Source: Paeniglutamicibacter sulfureus (lineage in GTDB: Bacteria > Actinomycetota > Actinomycetes > Actinomycetales > Micrococcaceae). From it: a DNA stretch of 64,000 nt. Location: positions 2,602,149 through 2,666,148 of the forward strand of contig NZ_JAULBL010000002.1 in the NCBI RefSeq assembly GCF_030512175.1. Direction: 5' to 3'. The position numbers and the translations under genes are program-made. The notes below the pieces were generated by a model. That model had not been told where the DNA came from. It saw only the letters and a list, made by a program, of their open reading frames with translations, and made no database searches. Shown one piece after another: positions 9,495-18,783 of the stretch (the first letter of the stretch is position 1; the number at the start of each line of letters is the position of its first letter).

Positions 9495-10349
9495 ATGAGC
9501 TACCACGGCTGGGGCGCCCAGGACATCAGCGCCCCCAGGAAACGCACACTGCGCAAGGTCCCGCTGGCCCGCGGCCTGCTGCTGGAGGACGTGGAAAGCG
9601 GATGGGTCGGCGAGGTGGTTCGCACCGAAAAATCCGGCGGCATGCGCGTGATGGTTCTCGAGGACCGCCACGGACGCACCAAGTCCTTCCGCGCCGGCTT
9701 CGGCTTCCTGCTCGAGGGTGAGCCGGTGGAAATCATCGAACCCGCCGCCGCTCCCCCGGCTCCCCAGGGAACCGCACGCAGCGCCTCCGGCTCGCGCATG
9801 GTCACCGACCTGAAGGCACGCACGGCGCGTGCCAGCCGCGTCTGGGTCGAGGGCAAGCACGATGCCCAGCTGGTCGAGAAGGTATGGGGCCACGACCTGC
9901 GCGTGGAGGGCATCGTCGTCGAACCGCTGCACGGCGTCGACGACCTTGCCGGTGCCATCCGTGCCTTCGCGCCCTCCCCGCAGCGCAAGCTCGGCATCCT
10001 GGTCGACCACCTCGTGGCAGGAACCAAGGAGGCAAGGATCGCCGCCGAGGCGATGCGCGTTCCCGGCGCTGCCGGCAACGTACTGATCGTCGGGCACCCC
10101 TACGTCGATGTGTGGCAGGCCATCCGCCCCTCCGTGCTGAAGATCAAGGCGTGGCCGGTCGTGCCGCGCGGCACCGACTGGAAGACCGGCATCCTCAAGG
10201 GGCTGGGGTGGCCGCACCAGGAGCAGATCGATGTCGCCCAGGGCTGGGAGAGGATCCTGGGCCAGGTGCGCTCCTACGCCGATCTGGAGCCGTCGCTGCT
10301 GGGCCGGGTCGAGGAAGTCATCGACTTCCTGACCGCCGGGGACCACTGA
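9495..10349 (+). CDS. DUF3097 domain-containing protein
   Basis: A 284-residue cytoplasmic protein of the actinobacterial DUF3097 family, which has no established function. It begins MSYHGWGAQDISAPRKRTLRKVPLARG and has conserved segments VWVEGKHDAQLVEKVWGHDLR, VVEPLHGVDDL, LGILVDHLVAGTKE and VLIVGHPYVDVWQAI. The EGKHD and acidic segments (LVDHL, GHPYVDVW) look like a divergent TOPRIM-type fold, which is an inference. Divergent from hrcA; this neighbourhood is conserved in actinobacteria. No signal peptide or membrane segment. Confidence 0.8.
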   Translation: MSYHGWGAQDISAPRKRTLRKVPLARGLLLEDVESGWVGEVVRTEKSGGMRVMVLEDRHGRTKSFRAGFGFLLEGEPVEIIEPAAAPPAPQGTARSASGSRMVTDLKARTARASRVWVEGKHDAQLVEKVWGHDLRVEGIVVEPLHGVDDLAGAIRAFAPSPQRKLGILVDHLVAGTKEARIAAEAMRVPGAAGNVLIVGHPYVDVWQAIRPSVLKIKAWPVVPRGTDWKTGILKGLGWPHQEQIDVAQGWERILGQVRSYADLEPSLLGRVEEVIDFLTAGDH

Positions 10350-10549
10350 CCCGCCCACCCGCACGTGAGGTTGATCACCGCGTCGACGCGAACGGGCACG
10401 TGGGACCATCGGGGATAACGCGGAATCCCGGCCAAATCCGCCAGCTGGTCCCAATTGCGCAACGAACGGCATTTCGTGTTCGCCGGTGTCACCCGATTGG
10501 GGATAAACTGGCCAACGGTTCAACCAACCCAACGAAGAGGACATCAGCA
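10350..10549. other. Intergenic region with possible promoter of the DUF4870 gene
   Basis: No gene seen. A GGATAAACT stretch about 45 nt before the GTG start resembles an actinobacterial -10 element; no clear -35 partner is visible. Confidence 0.3.
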
Positions 10550-10963
10550 GTGGTAAACGAGGCACGAAATGCTCCCGGCGGCGACAGCCAGTCGGATCGA
10601 TTCGAAGGTTCCTCGGCCGCGCCCCTGCCCCTGACCCCCTCCGAGGACCGCCAATGGGCCACGATCGCCCACTTCGGCGCGATCCTGGGCTGCATTCCCT
10701 CCTTGGTCATTTACGCGGTCTTCCGGGCGCGCGGCCCGTTCACTGCCCAGGAATCCAGGGAAGCGCTGAACTTCACCTTCCCGCTGACCGTCCTGGCCAT
10801 CGTGCTGCACTTGTTCTCGATGATCCCCGGGATTGGCTGGATCTTCGCGATCCTGGTGGTGGCCATCTGGCTCTTCCTGACCATCAGCGGAGTGCGTGCG
10901 GGAATCAACGTCAACAAGTCCCGCCCCTACCGCTACGGATTGAACCTGCGCCTCTTCCGGTAG
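10550..10963 (+). CDS. DUF4870 domain-containing membrane protein
   Basis: A 137-residue small membrane protein of the DUF4870 (Tic20-like) family. A polar N-terminus leads into WATIAHFGAILGCIPSLVIY, then REALNFTFPLTVLAIVLHLFSMIPGIGWIFAILVVAIWLFLTISGV, consistent with three to four membrane segments. The family motif is the ALNF element before the second helix. I chose the GTG at 10550 because GAAGAGG lies about 9 nt upstream; the long frame upstream overlaps the DUF3097 gene and is a shadow. Function unknown. A very strong hairpin follows it. Confidence 0.85.
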   Translation: MVNEARNAPGGDSQSDRFEGSSAAPLPLTPSEDRQWATIAHFGAILGCIPSLVIYAVFRARGPFTAQESREALNFTFPLTVLAIVLHLFSMIPGIGWIFAILVVAIWLFLTISGVRAGINVNKSRPYRYGLNLRLFR

Positions 10964-10980
10964 CAGCGAAACGTCCAAAA

Positions 10981-11030
10981 AAGGAAGGTGTGGTCGAAAG
11001 CCCCTCGGGGTTTCCGACCACACCTTCCTT
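10981..11030. terminator. Strong bidirectional terminator
   Basis: A perfect 16-bp stem, AAGGAAGGTGTGGTCG against CGACCACACCTTCCTT, encloses a second small hairpin (AAAGCCCCTCGGGGTTT). Lies between the convergent DUF4870 gene and hemW. Confidence 0.9.
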
Positions 11031-11054
11031 GGTGTCCTGCCAAATCGCCCGGGA

Positions 11055-12284
11055 CTAGAAATCCAGCAAACGCCGCAGCACGGCATCGGCCAGCAGCCGG
11101 CCCTGCAGGGTGAGTACGACCCTCTTGGCGAACGCCGCCTCGGGCACCACCAATCCATCGGCGATCAGCCCGGCAATGGCCGTGCGGCCCGCAGGCTCAA
11201 GGTCCGCGGTGTCCATTCCATCCACGATGCGGGTCAGCAGCATGGCCTTCTCCAGGTAACGCGCCTCGGCGTCAGGTGTTTCCCGTCCTGCCGCCGGCGA
11301 GGTGCCGGCGTCGATGCGCTGCTGGTAGGCGGCCGGATGCTTCACGTTCCACCAGCGCAGCCCGCCCACGTGTGAGTGCGCGCCGGGGCCCGCTCCCCAC
11401 CAGTCGCCGCCCTGCCAATAGGCAAGGTTGTGCAGGCAACGCGTGGATTCGTCCTTGGACCAGTTGCTGACCTCGTACCATTTGTAGCCGGCGGCGGCAA
11501 AGAGCTCGTCGGCGATCAGGTATTTGTCGGCGTGGTCGTCGTCGTCGATGTTGGCGACTTCACCGCGGCGGATCTGCCCGGCCAGCCGGGTGCCCTCCTC
11601 GATGATCAGCGCATAGGCCGAAATGTGGTCGGGATCGTAGGACAAGGCCGTGGCCACGCTGGTGCGCCAGTCCTCGACCGACTCCCCCGGGGTGCCGTAG
11701 ATCAAGTCGACGCTGACCTGCAGGCCGGCGTCCTTGGCCCACTGCACGGCTTGGCCAACCCGCGCGGGGTCATGGGTGCGGTCAAGGGTCTTCAGGACGT
11801 GCGGGACCGCCGACTGCATGCCGATGGACACGCGGGTGAACCCGCCGTCGGCCAGCAGCTGCAGGGATTCGGGCGTCACCGAATCCGGGTTGGCCTCGGT
11901 GGTGACCTCGGCGTCGGGCGCCAGGTCCCATTGGGTGCGGATTTCGGCCAGCACCCGGACCAGGTCCTCGGCGGGCAGCAACGTGGGGGTTCCGCCGCCG
12001 AAAAAGACGGTGGAGACCTCGCGGCGCGGCACGCCCGATTCCTCCAGGGCCTTCGCGCCAAAGGCGATTTCCGCGGAGACCGCCTCGGCGTAGGTGTCCT
12101 GGCTGGAGCCGGATCCCAGCTCGTGGGCCGTGTAGGTGTTGAAGTCGCAGTAACCGCAGCGCACCGCGCAGAACGGAATGTGGACGTAGACCGAAAAACT
12201 CCGGTCCACGGCGCCCTCGGCGCAGGTTGCCGGAAGCAACCCGTCCGACGGCGCCGGGTCCCCGAGGGGCAAGGCAGAAGGCAT
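11055..12284 (-). CDS. hemW: HemW (radical SAM, coproporphyrinogen oxidase-like)
   Basis: Radical SAM protein of the HemN family, 409 residues. The 4Fe-4S motif CxxxCxxC is C39, C43, C46 within HIPFCAVRCGYCDFNTY, followed by FFGGGTPTLL and the SAM-binding region. Many proteins annotated as oxygen-independent coproporphyrinogen III oxidase in this clade are HemW heme chaperones that deliver heme to respiratory enzymes; the short N-terminus and CxxxCxxCDFN motif favour HemW. It starts 2 nt after the lepA stop, so the two form an operon, a common pairing in Gram-positives. Confidence 0.9.
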   Translation of the reverse strand: MPSALPLGDPAPSDGLLPATCAEGAVDRSFSVYVHIPFCAVRCGYCDFNTYTAHELGSGSSQDTYAEAVSAEIAFGAKALEESGVPRREVSTVFFGGGTPTLLPAEDLVRVLAEIRTQWDLAPDAEVTTEANPDSVTPESLQLLADGGFTRVSIGMQSAVPHVLKTLDRTHDPARVGQAVQWAKDAGLQVSVDLIYGTPGESVEDWRTSVATALSYDPDHISAYALIIEEGTRLAGQIRRGEVANIDDDDHADKYLIADELFAAAGYKWYEVSNWSKDESTRCLHNLAYWQGGDWWGAGPGAHSHVGGLRWWNVKHPAAYQQRIDAGTSPAAGRETPDAEARYLEKAMLLTRIVDGMDTADLEPAGRTAIAGLIADGLVVPEAAFAKRVVLTLQGRLLADAVLRRLLDF

Positions 12285-12286
12285 TG

Positions 12287-14131
12287 CTACTTCTTCTTGG
12301 GCTCGTCGGATGACAGGGCGACGATGAAGGCTTCCTGGGGAACCTCCACGCGGCCGACCATCTTCATCCGCTTCTTGCCGGCCTTCTGCTTTTCCAGCAG
12401 CTTGCGCTTGCGGCTGATGTCACCGCCGTAGCACTTGGCCAAAACGTCCTTGCGGATGGCGCGGATGGACTCACGGGCAATGATGCGTGAACCGATGGCT
12501 GCCTGGATCGGCACCTCGAATTGCTGGCGCGGAATCAGTTCCCGCAGCTTTTGGGTCATCATGAGCCCGTAGGCGTAGGCCTTGTCGCGGTGCGTGACGG
12601 CGGAAAATGCGTCGACCTGTTCGCCCTGGAGCAGGATGTCGACCTTGACCAGGTCGGAGACCTGTTCGCCGTCGGCCTTCCAGTCCAGCGAGGCGTAGCC
12701 GCGGGTCTTTGACTTCAGCACGTCGAAGAAGTCGAAGACGATTTCCGCCAGCGGAAGCCAGTAGCGGATCTCCACGCGTTCCTCGGAAAGGTAGTCCATG
12801 CCGCGCATGACACCACGGCGGGACTGGCACAGTTCCATGATGGCGCCGACGAATTCGTTCGGGGCCAGGATCGTGCCGGCCACCATCGGCTCGTGGACCT
12901 CGAGGATCTTCCCGTCGGGGAACTCGCTCGGGTTGGTCACGGTGCGCAGCTTCTTGTCATCGGTCATGACCTCGTACACCACGTTGGGTGCGGTGGAGAT
13001 CAAGTCAAGGTTGAACTCGGCCTCGAGGCGCTCACGGGTGATTTCCAGGTGCAACAGGCCCAGGAAGCCCACACGGAAACCGAAGCCCAGGGCCACGGAG
13101 GTCTCCGGGACGTAGGTCAGCGCGGCGTCGTTGAGCTGCAGCTTGTCCAGTGCATCGCGCAGGGCCGGGTAGTCAGAACCGTCGATCGGGTACAGGCCGG
13201 AGAACACCATGGGCTTCGGGTCCTGGTAGCCGCCCAGGGACTTTTCGGCCGGCTTGGCGAAGTTGGTGACGGTGTCGCCGACCTTTGACTGGCGCACGTC
13301 CTTCACGCCGGTGATCAGGTAGCCCACCTCGCCGACGCCCAGGCCCTTGCTGGGCTTTGGCTCCGGGGAGGAAACACCGATTTCGAGCAGATCGTAGACG
13401 GTGCCGGTGGACATCATCTGGACCTTCTCGCGCGGCGAGAGGTTGCCGTCGACGACCCTGACATAGGTGACAACGCCGCGGTAGGTGTCGTACACGGAGT
13501 CGAAGATCATGGCCCGGGCCGGGGCGTTCGGATCGCCGACCGGTGCCGGCAGGTCGCGGACGACCTTGTCCAGCAGCGCCTCGACGCCCATGCCGGTCTT
13601 GCCCGAAACCTGCAGGATGTCCTCCGGGTCGCAGCCGATGAGCTTGGAGATCTCGGCGGCGTACTTCTCGGGCTGCGCTGCCGGAAGGTCGATCTTGTTG
13701 AGCACGGGAATGATCGTCATGTCATTCTCCATGGCCAGGTAAAGGTTCGCCAGCGTCTGGGCCTCGATGCCCTGGGCGGCGTCAACCAGCAGGATGGCGC
13801 CTTCGCAGGCGGCCAGCGAACGCGAGACCTCATAGGTGAAGTCGACGTGACCGGGGGTGTCGATCATGTTCAGCGCGTAGGACTGTCCGTCGACCTCCCA
13901 CGGCATGCGAACGGCCTGGGACTTGATGGTGATGCCGCGCTCGCGCTCGATGTCCATCCGGTCCAGGTACTGGGCCTTCATATCGCGTGAGGAGACGACT
14001 CCGGTGAGCTGCAACATCCGGTCGGCCAGGGTCGACTTGCCGTGGTCGATGTGGGCGATGATGCAGAAGTTTCTGATGATCGCCGGATCAGTCGCGGCAG
14101 GCACCGGTGCGGTGCGGGCCATGGGTGACAC
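12287..14131 (-). CDS. lepA: Elongation factor 4 (LepA)
   Basis: Translational GTPase that back-translocates or remodels stalled ribosomes and assists 30S biogenesis. The 614-residue protein has P-loop AHIDHGKS (26-33), switch [11 protein letters not shown]4 NKIDLP, EF-G-like domains III and V, and the LepA-specific C-terminal domain near [24 protein letters not shown]. Start may be the GTG at 14131 or the ATG three codons later (14122). Upstream partner of hemW. Confidence 0.95.
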   Translation of the reverse strand: MSPMARTAPVPAATDPAIIRNFCIIAHIDHGKSTLADRMLQLTGVVSSRDMKAQYLDRMDIERERGITIKSQAVRMPWEVDGQSYALNMIDTPGHVDFTYEVSRSLAACEGAILLVDAAQGIEAQTLANLYLAMENDMTIIPVLNKIDLPAAQPEKYAAEISKLIGCDPEDILQVSGKTGMGVEALLDKVVRDLPAPVGDPNAPARAMIFDSVYDTYRGVVTYVRVVDGNLSPREKVQMMSTGTVYDLLEIGVSSPEPKPSKGLGVGEVGYLITGVKDVRQSKVGDTVTNFAKPAEKSLGGYQDPKPMVFSGLYPIDGSDYPALRDALDKLQLNDAALTYVPETSVALGFGFRVGFLGLLHLEITRERLEAEFNLDLISTAPNVVYEVMTDDKKLRTVTNPSEFPDGKILEVHEPMVAGTILAPNEFVGAIMELCQSRRGVMRGMDYLSEERVEIRYWLPLAEIVFDFFDVLKSKTRGYASLDWKADGEQVSDLVKVDILLQGEQVDAFSAVTHRDKAYAYGLMMTQKLRELIPRQQFEVPIQAAIGSRIIARESIRAIRKDVLAKCYGGDISRKRKLLEKQKAGKKRMKMVGRVEVPQEAFIVALSSDEPKKK

Positions 14132-14265
14132 GTAAGGGACCTCGCTAATGGGGGACGAAAATGTTCAGGGGGGTGCGAAATACTTCGCACAGGCCATTCT
14201 CCCATGCTTGGGGCACGGTGTCGCATTGCGACTCAGGAGCATGCCCGAACTGGTAGTTTGACCAC

Positions 14266-14841
14266 ATGAAGTTCAACACCGCCTCCATCCTCAGGCTCCT
14301 GGGCCGCGCACTCGAATCAGCCCTCAGGGGCGCGGCAAGGCAGCAGCGCAGCACCGGCCGCCCGGCCGGCAATCGCCCCGGCTCCACCTCGACCCGCAGG
14401 CGGGACCCGGCCCCGTCTCCGGCCTCGGGCGAGACCGCCAGCTGGGAGTTCGGCGGCTACCCCGGGGACTTCCGGGGTGCGGTAAACGCAGCGTATTCCC
14501 CGCGCGCCGACGGACGCCCGGACCCTGGTGAAGTCGTATGGGCCTGGGTTCCCTACGAGGAGGACCACACGCAGGGCAAGGACCGCCCGGTGTTGTTGGT
14601 CGGGCGCGACGGCCAGTATCTGCTGGCGTTGATGCTCACCTCCAAGGACCGCAACAACGGGCAGGCCCAGGACCGCGACTATGTGGACATCGGCACCGGT
14701 GCCTGGGATCGGCAGGGCCGTCCCAGCGAGGTGAAATTGGATCGGGTCATTCGCCTGCACGAGGCGGGAATCCGTCGCGAGGGCGCGATCCTGGGCCAGC
14801 AGGCCTTTAACCGAGTCGCCGAACGACTCGCCGCGGCCTGA
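14266..14841 (+). CDS. PemK/MazF-family toxin-like protein, no adjacent antitoxin
   Basis: A 191-residue protein whose C-terminal half (about residues 85-185) has the PemK/MazF fold signature: DPGEVVWAWVPYEE, the conserved GKDRPVLLV strand, LMLTSKDR, and EVKLDRVIRLH. Classical MazF/PemK toxins are about 110 residues and cleave mRNA or rRNA. This one adds roughly 80 residues of basic, Arg/Pro/Ser-rich N-terminus and has no small antitoxin gene upstream or downstream. It is divergent from lepA, and a TAGTTT element sits only 9 nt before the ATG, so the mRNA may be leaderless. Whether it is an active RNase or a domesticated relative cannot be told from sequence. Confidence 0.75.
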   Translation: MKFNTASILRLLGRALESALRGAARQQRSTGRPAGNRPGSTSTRRRDPAPSPASGETASWEFGGYPGDFRGAVNAAYSPRADGRPDPGEVVWAWVPYEEDHTQGKDRPVLLVGRDGQYLLALMLTSKDRNNGQAQDRDYVDIGTGAWDRQGRPSEVKLDRVIRLHEAGIRREGAILGQQAFNRVAERLAAA

Positions 14842-14891
14842 TTCAACTTCACCGCGAACCGGCGGCAAGATCCGTTGCCTGACCTACCCCC

Positions 14892-15920
14892 TTAGGTGCC
14901 CCACAGCGCCTCGCGGCGAGAAGCCAACGGCGTGATGCCGTAATGGGACTTGAAGGCGCGCGTGAAATAGCTTTGCGACGCGAAGCCGACCTGCAGTGCC
15001 ACCGCCCCGACCGGCACCGATTGCCTGGCCGGGTCGGTCAGGATGCCGCGGGCCAACTCCAGGCGCCGCTCCCTGATGTAGCTGCCGGATGGCTCTCCCG
15101 CTTCTAAGAAGATGCGCGAGAGGTGCCGCTCACTGATGCCGATGGCAGCAGCTATCTTGGCCGTCCCGAGTTCCGGGTCGCACAAATGGTCTTCGATATG
15201 GGCATGCGCCGCAGCCAGGTACCCGGCACCGGTCTCCCTGCTTCCTCCTGATACCAGGATCTGGAGCAGGTCCAGGGCGGAGCCTTCGGGACACGGCCGA
15301 TTCCCTGGCTGCCCGGAGAGTGTGGAGCTAACCAGTCCGGCCAGCGCGCGCATCTGCTGATTTGACGCCGCCCCCTGGCTGAAATCGATGATCCGGGGCT
15401 TGAGCAGCGGCTGTCCCGCGGAAAGTTCCAGGTATTCTTCACGCGGGATGGTCAGGACCATTTCCTTCAGTCCCTTGCTGAAACCGCGCATGAACGGGCG
15501 GTCCGCGTCGCAGATGATGGCCTGGCCGGGCCTCACGATCTCGTGGCCATCGCGATGGTAGAAGAGCGCCTCCCCGCGAAGCGTGAAGAAGACGGCTATC
15601 GCATCCGTGGGATTCCGCCGGATGAAACGTTCGCTGCGTTCCACGACTTGGGCGCTGCCGGTGACGCCGCCAAACCTGAGCGAGCCGTAGCCCAGGCTGA
15701 CTTCCCTGGCCTCAAGCGGCTCCTCATCAATGGTCCTGATGTCCAGGGGAATAAGCGCCTTGGCGTTGTGGTGCTCCCACAACTCAATCCGATTCGTTGC
15801 CGGAATGCCGTTGGTGCTGAAGCGCAGTTGCTTGGCCGGCCTGGATCCGGGCGCAACTGCGCGGTCTTGTCCCTGCTCGGCAACGGATGCCCGTTCGGCA
15901 TCATCTTGGTTGTGGCCCAT
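14892..15920 (-). CDS. AraC/XylS family transcriptional regulator
   Basis: A 342-residue regulator from the chosen ATG. The N-terminal half is of the AraC-binding-like type (ELWEHHNAKALIPLDI...GSLRFGGVTGSAQVVERS...ALFYHRDGHEIVRPGQAIICD), as in XylS/FeaR-like activators of aromatic catabolism. The C-terminal double HTH includes GTAKIAAAIGISERHLSRIFLEAG and VGAVALQVGFASQSYFTRAFKSHYGITP. The frame is open back to 15956. It is transcribed divergently from a TfdB-like phenol hydroxylase gene, which makes it the likely activator of that gene in response to a phenolic substrate (inference). Confidence 0.85.
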   Translation of the reverse strand: MGHNQDDAERASVAEQGQDRAVAPGSRPAKQLRFSTNGIPATNRIELWEHHNAKALIPLDIRTIDEEPLEAREVSLGYGSLRFGGVTGSAQVVERSERFIRRNPTDAIAVFFTLRGEALFYHRDGHEIVRPGQAIICDADRPFMRGFSKGLKEMVLTIPREEYLELSAGQPLLKPRIIDFSQGAASNQQMRALAGLVSSTLSGQPGNRPCPEGSALDLLQILVSGGSRETGAGYLAAAHAHIEDHLCDPELGTAKIAAAIGISERHLSRIFLEAGEPSGSYIRERRLELARGILTDPARQSVPVGAVALQVGFASQSYFTRAFKSHYGITPLASRREALWGT

Positions 15921-15987
15921 GGAGCCACAATTGTATCCGGAATCACAACGGACCAAAAGACGCTACCCCGCCACCGGCCTCCAAGGG

Positions 15988-16016
15988 TGTCCGAGGGGTT
16001 TTGCACTCAGCGGACA
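15988..16016. promoter_or_regulatory. Inverted repeat in the AraC/monooxygenase divergent promoter
   Basis: TGTCCG and CGGACA separated by 17 nt, between the divergent regulator and hydroxylase genes. It could be a regulator-binding site; arms are short, and AraC proteins more often use direct repeats, so this is tentative. Confidence 0.25.
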
Positions 16017-16146
16017 TCTTTTACAACTGTGCGGCCAGCAAAGCGAAGGGCCACCCACCGTGGGCATGTGAGCTGCAACACTCGTGGCATACCCAGCTCC
16101 ACCCGCCCCGGGCAGTGAGCACCAGTCCAAGTAAGAGAGGCACGCA

Positions 16147-17991
16147 ATGCCTGTTTTCAACGATGGAATCACCGATACCGTTTCTCCGGAGACCGCGAAC
16201 GTGGTCCAGACCGACGTCCTGATCGTCGGATCCGGTCCGGCCGGCAGCTCGGCCGCACTGTTCCTGGCCAACCAGGGCATCCCGAACATCATGATCACCA
16301 AGTACCGCTGGACAGCCAACACCCCGCGGGCGCACATCACCAACCAGCGCACCATGGAGGTGCTGCGCGATGCAGGCATTGAGGACCAGGTCCTGGCCGA
16401 GGCGACACCTCACGAGCTGATGGGCGACACCGTCTACTGCGAGTCCATGGCCGGCGAGGAAATCGGGCGCCGGCCCACCTGGGGGCTGCGCCCGGACCGC
16501 CGGGCCGACTACGAACTGGCCTCCCCGTCCATGCCCTGCGACATCCCGCAGACACTGCTGGAACCGATCATGCTGAAGAACGCCACCATGCGCGGCACCC
16601 AGACGCAGTTCTCCACCGAGTACCTGGGACACACCCAGGACAGCGAGGGCGTAAGCGTGCAGGTACTGAACCGGCTCACCGGCCACGAGTACACGATCCG
16701 CGCCAAGTACCTCATTGGCGCCGACGGCGCCCGCTCGAAGGTCGCCACCGACATCGACCTGCCCATGGAAGGCGCCATGGACATCGGCGGTTCCATGAAC
16801 ATCACCTTCAAGGCGGACCTCGCCCACCTGGCTGCCCACCGTCCGTCGATCCTCTACTGGGTCTTCAACCCGGGCTCCAACATCGGCGGCTTGGGCGCCG
16901 GACTGATCCGCATGGTCAGGCCGTGGAACGAGTGGCTGATCTGTTGGGGGTTCGACATCAACGGGGAACCCCCGGTGCTCGACAACGACGAAGCGATCAG
17001 GGTCATCCGCAACCTGGTGGGCATCGACGACCTCGAGGTCGAGATCCTGGGCTACTCGCTGTGGGGAAACAACGAGCAATACGCCACGCACCTGCAGAAG
17101 GGCCGCGTCTTCTGCGCGGGAGACGCCATCCACAAGCACCCGCCGAGCCACGGATTGGGTTCCAACACGTCCATCCAGGACGCGTACAACCTGTCCTGGA
17201 AACTGGCGGCAGTACTCAAGGGCCAGGCCGGCGAGGAGCTGCTGGAGACCTATTCGGCTGAACGGGCACCGGTCGCCAAGCAGATCGTCACCCGCGCCAA
17301 CGACTCCGGACGCGAGTACAAGCCGATCTTCGATGCCCTGGGAGTCACGGATGCGGCAACGGACGAGGAGTTCATCGAGAAGCTCAAGTTGCGCAAGGAG
17401 AACTCCCCCGAAGGCGCGGCACGCCGCAAGGCGCTCCGGGAGGCCCTGGACAACAAGGACTACGAATTCAACGCCCAGGGCACGGAGATCGGCCAGTTCT
17501 ACGAATCGAGCGCCGTGGTTTCCGACGGCGGCACACGCCCGGAGCCAACGGAAGACCCGATGCTCCACCACCAGAAGTCCACCTATCCGGGACTGCGCCT
17601 GCCGCATGCCTGGATCGGAGACAGGGACCGGAAGTTCTCCACCCACGACATCGCCAAGGGCACCCAGTTCACGCTATTCACCGGCATCACCGGACAGGCA
17701 TGGGCGGATGCGGCGGTCAAGCTCGGCTCCCGGCTGGGCATCGATCTGGTAGCCGTGGTCATCGGCGAGGGCCTCGAGGTGCAGGACCTCTACGGAGACT
17801 GGCTGCACCAACGAGAAGTCGAGGAAGACGGCGTTATCTTGGTCCGCCCTGACAAGCACATCGGCTGGAGGTCGCATCGCATGGTTGAAGACCCGCAGGC
17901 CGCGCTCTTCGAGGTGCTGTCCTCGATCCTGGGGCGTCCGGCCACCGACACCGGCATATCGATGGAGGACCTGATGGAACTTGCCCTCTAA
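16147..17991 (+). CDS. FAD-dependent phenol hydroxylase, 2,4-dichlorophenol 6-monooxygenase (TfdB)-like
   Basis: A 614-residue class A flavin monooxygenase. The Rossmann motif is DVLIVGSGPAGSSAALFLANQG (from about residue 24), with the NADPH/DG region LIGADGARSKVA and the second FAD motif GRVFCAGDAIHKHPPSHGLGSNTSIQDAYNLSWKLA. A C-terminal thioredoxin-like domain typical of phenol hydroxylases begins around YPGLRLPHAWIGD. The PRAHITNQRTMEVLRDAGI and EYLASPS-type segments closely resemble TfdB chlorophenol hydroxylases as I recall them. Expected reaction: NAD(P)H- and O2-dependent ortho-hydroxylation of a phenol to a catechol; the exact substrate is unknown. AGAGAGG precedes the ATG. No ring-cleavage dioxygenase lies nearby, so the product must be handled elsewhere. 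Confidence 0.85.
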   Translation: MPVFNDGITDTVSPETANVVQTDVLIVGSGPAGSSAALFLANQGIPNIMITKYRWTANTPRAHITNQRTMEVLRDAGIEDQVLAEATPHELMGDTVYCESMAGEEIGRRPTWGLRPDRRADYELASPSMPCDIPQTLLEPIMLKNATMRGTQTQFSTEYLGHTQDSEGVSVQVLNRLTGHEYTIRAKYLIGADGARSKVATDIDLPMEGAMDIGGSMNITFKADLAHLAAHRPSILYWVFNPGSNIGGLGAGLIRMVRPWNEWLICWGFDINGEPPVLDNDEAIRVIRNLVGIDDLEVEILGYSLWGNNEQYATHLQKGRVFCAGDAIHKHPPSHGLGSNTSIQDAYNLSWKLAAVLKGQAGEELLETYSAERAPVAKQIVTRANDSGREYKPIFDALGVTDAATDEEFIEKLKLRKENSPEGAARRKALREALDNKDYEFNAQGTEIGQFYESSAVVSDGGTRPEPTEDPMLHHQKSTYPGLRLPHAWIGDRDRKFSTHDIAKGTQFTLFTGITGQAWADAAVKLGSRLGIDLVAVVIGEGLEVQDLYGDWLHQREVEEDGVILVRPDKHIGWRSHRMVEDPQAALFEVLSSILGRPATDTGISMEDLMELAL

Positions 17992-18012
17992 ATAACCGGC
18001 AGCTTCTGTGGC

Positions 18013-18050
18013 ACGAACGGCCCCTGACTTCACGGTCAGGGGCCGTTCGT
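18013..18050 (+). terminator. Hairpin terminator after the phenol hydroxylase gene
   Basis: Perfect 16-bp stem ACGAACGGCCCCTGAC / GTCAGGGGCCGTTCGT with a 6-nt loop, 22 nt after the stop codon. Confidence 0.85.
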
Positions 18051-18165
18051 CGTCCATGCGGGGCAACTCCATACATGGCCAAACCTGCGAACCCCGCTTC
18101 GCCACGGCAGAAGTAGCTCACAGTCACGGCGGGCGGTAACGACTCGTGATGGCCATCCGAACCTG

Positions 18166-18180
18166 CTAGTATTATTTCTT
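18166..18180 (+). promoter_or_regulatory. Possible rpsT promoter -10 region
   Basis: TAGTATTATTTCTT about 130 nt before rpsT is the most AT-rich spot in the gap and resembles a -10 element; no consensus -35 is visible. The implied leader of more than 100 nt could host autogenous control by S20 (inference). Confidence 0.3.
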
Positions 18181-18306
18181 GTGTGTCCGCGCAGGTCGAC
18201 GGGCACTTCTCCCGGGTCGCCATAGGTATCCCCACGCCGCTCAGTCAATGGCCCGGAAGATATCCCTCACCGACCATACAAGCGATGAGCAAGAGAGTTT
18301 AATACA

Positions 18307-18567
18307 GTGGCTAATATCAAGTCCCAGAAGAAGCGCATTCTCACCAACGAGAAGTCGCGCCAGCGCAATGCTGCCGTCAAGTCCGAGCTTCGCACCGCAA
18401 TCCGCGCAGTGAACACTGCCGTTGCAGCCGAAGACAAGGATGCAGCATCAGCAGCACTCGTTGCAGCTGGTCGCAAGATCGACAAGGCCGCCACGAAGGG
18501 TGTGCTGCACAAGAACAACGCAGCCAACCACAAGTCGGCCATCTCCAAGAAGGTTAACGCCCTCTAA
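18307..18567 (+). CDS. rpsT: 30S ribosomal protein S20
   Basis: An 86-residue, Lys/Ala-rich ribosomal protein. It has the canonical N-terminus [28 protein letters not shown] and C-terminal [23 protein letters not shown]. The start is GTG with a weak ribosome-binding site, which is notable because GTG/TTG starts on S20 genes are linked to autogenous translational control in E. coli. Encoded on the opposite strand to holA, with which bacterial rpsT is often neighboured. Confidence 0.97.
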   Translation: MANIKSQKKRILTNEKSRQRNAAVKSELRTAIRAVNTAVAAEDKDAASAALVAAGRKIDKAATKGVLHKNNAANHKSAISKKVNAL

Positions 18568-18588
18568 GGATTGCTTCACTGAATCGTC

Positions 18589-18626
18589 AGGCTCCTTTTC
18601 CTCCATATCTAGGGGAAAGGGAGCCT
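18589..18626 (+). terminator. rpsT terminator
   Basis: AGGCTCCTTTTC paired with GGGAAAGGGAGCCT, followed by TTTCGTGTTT, 20 nt after the rpsT stop. Confidence 0.85.
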
Positions 18627-18783
18627 TTCGTGTTTAACCACTCATATGGTTCTTCGAAGCCGGGGATCACAGGGGGGCCATGGGAAGCTCCTGCAGTATT
18701 CCCGGCCGGGCGATTTTTGTATCACAATGATTGCCGGTACCAGCCGATGCTCCGAATCGACCATGATGACGCCACTGACGTTC

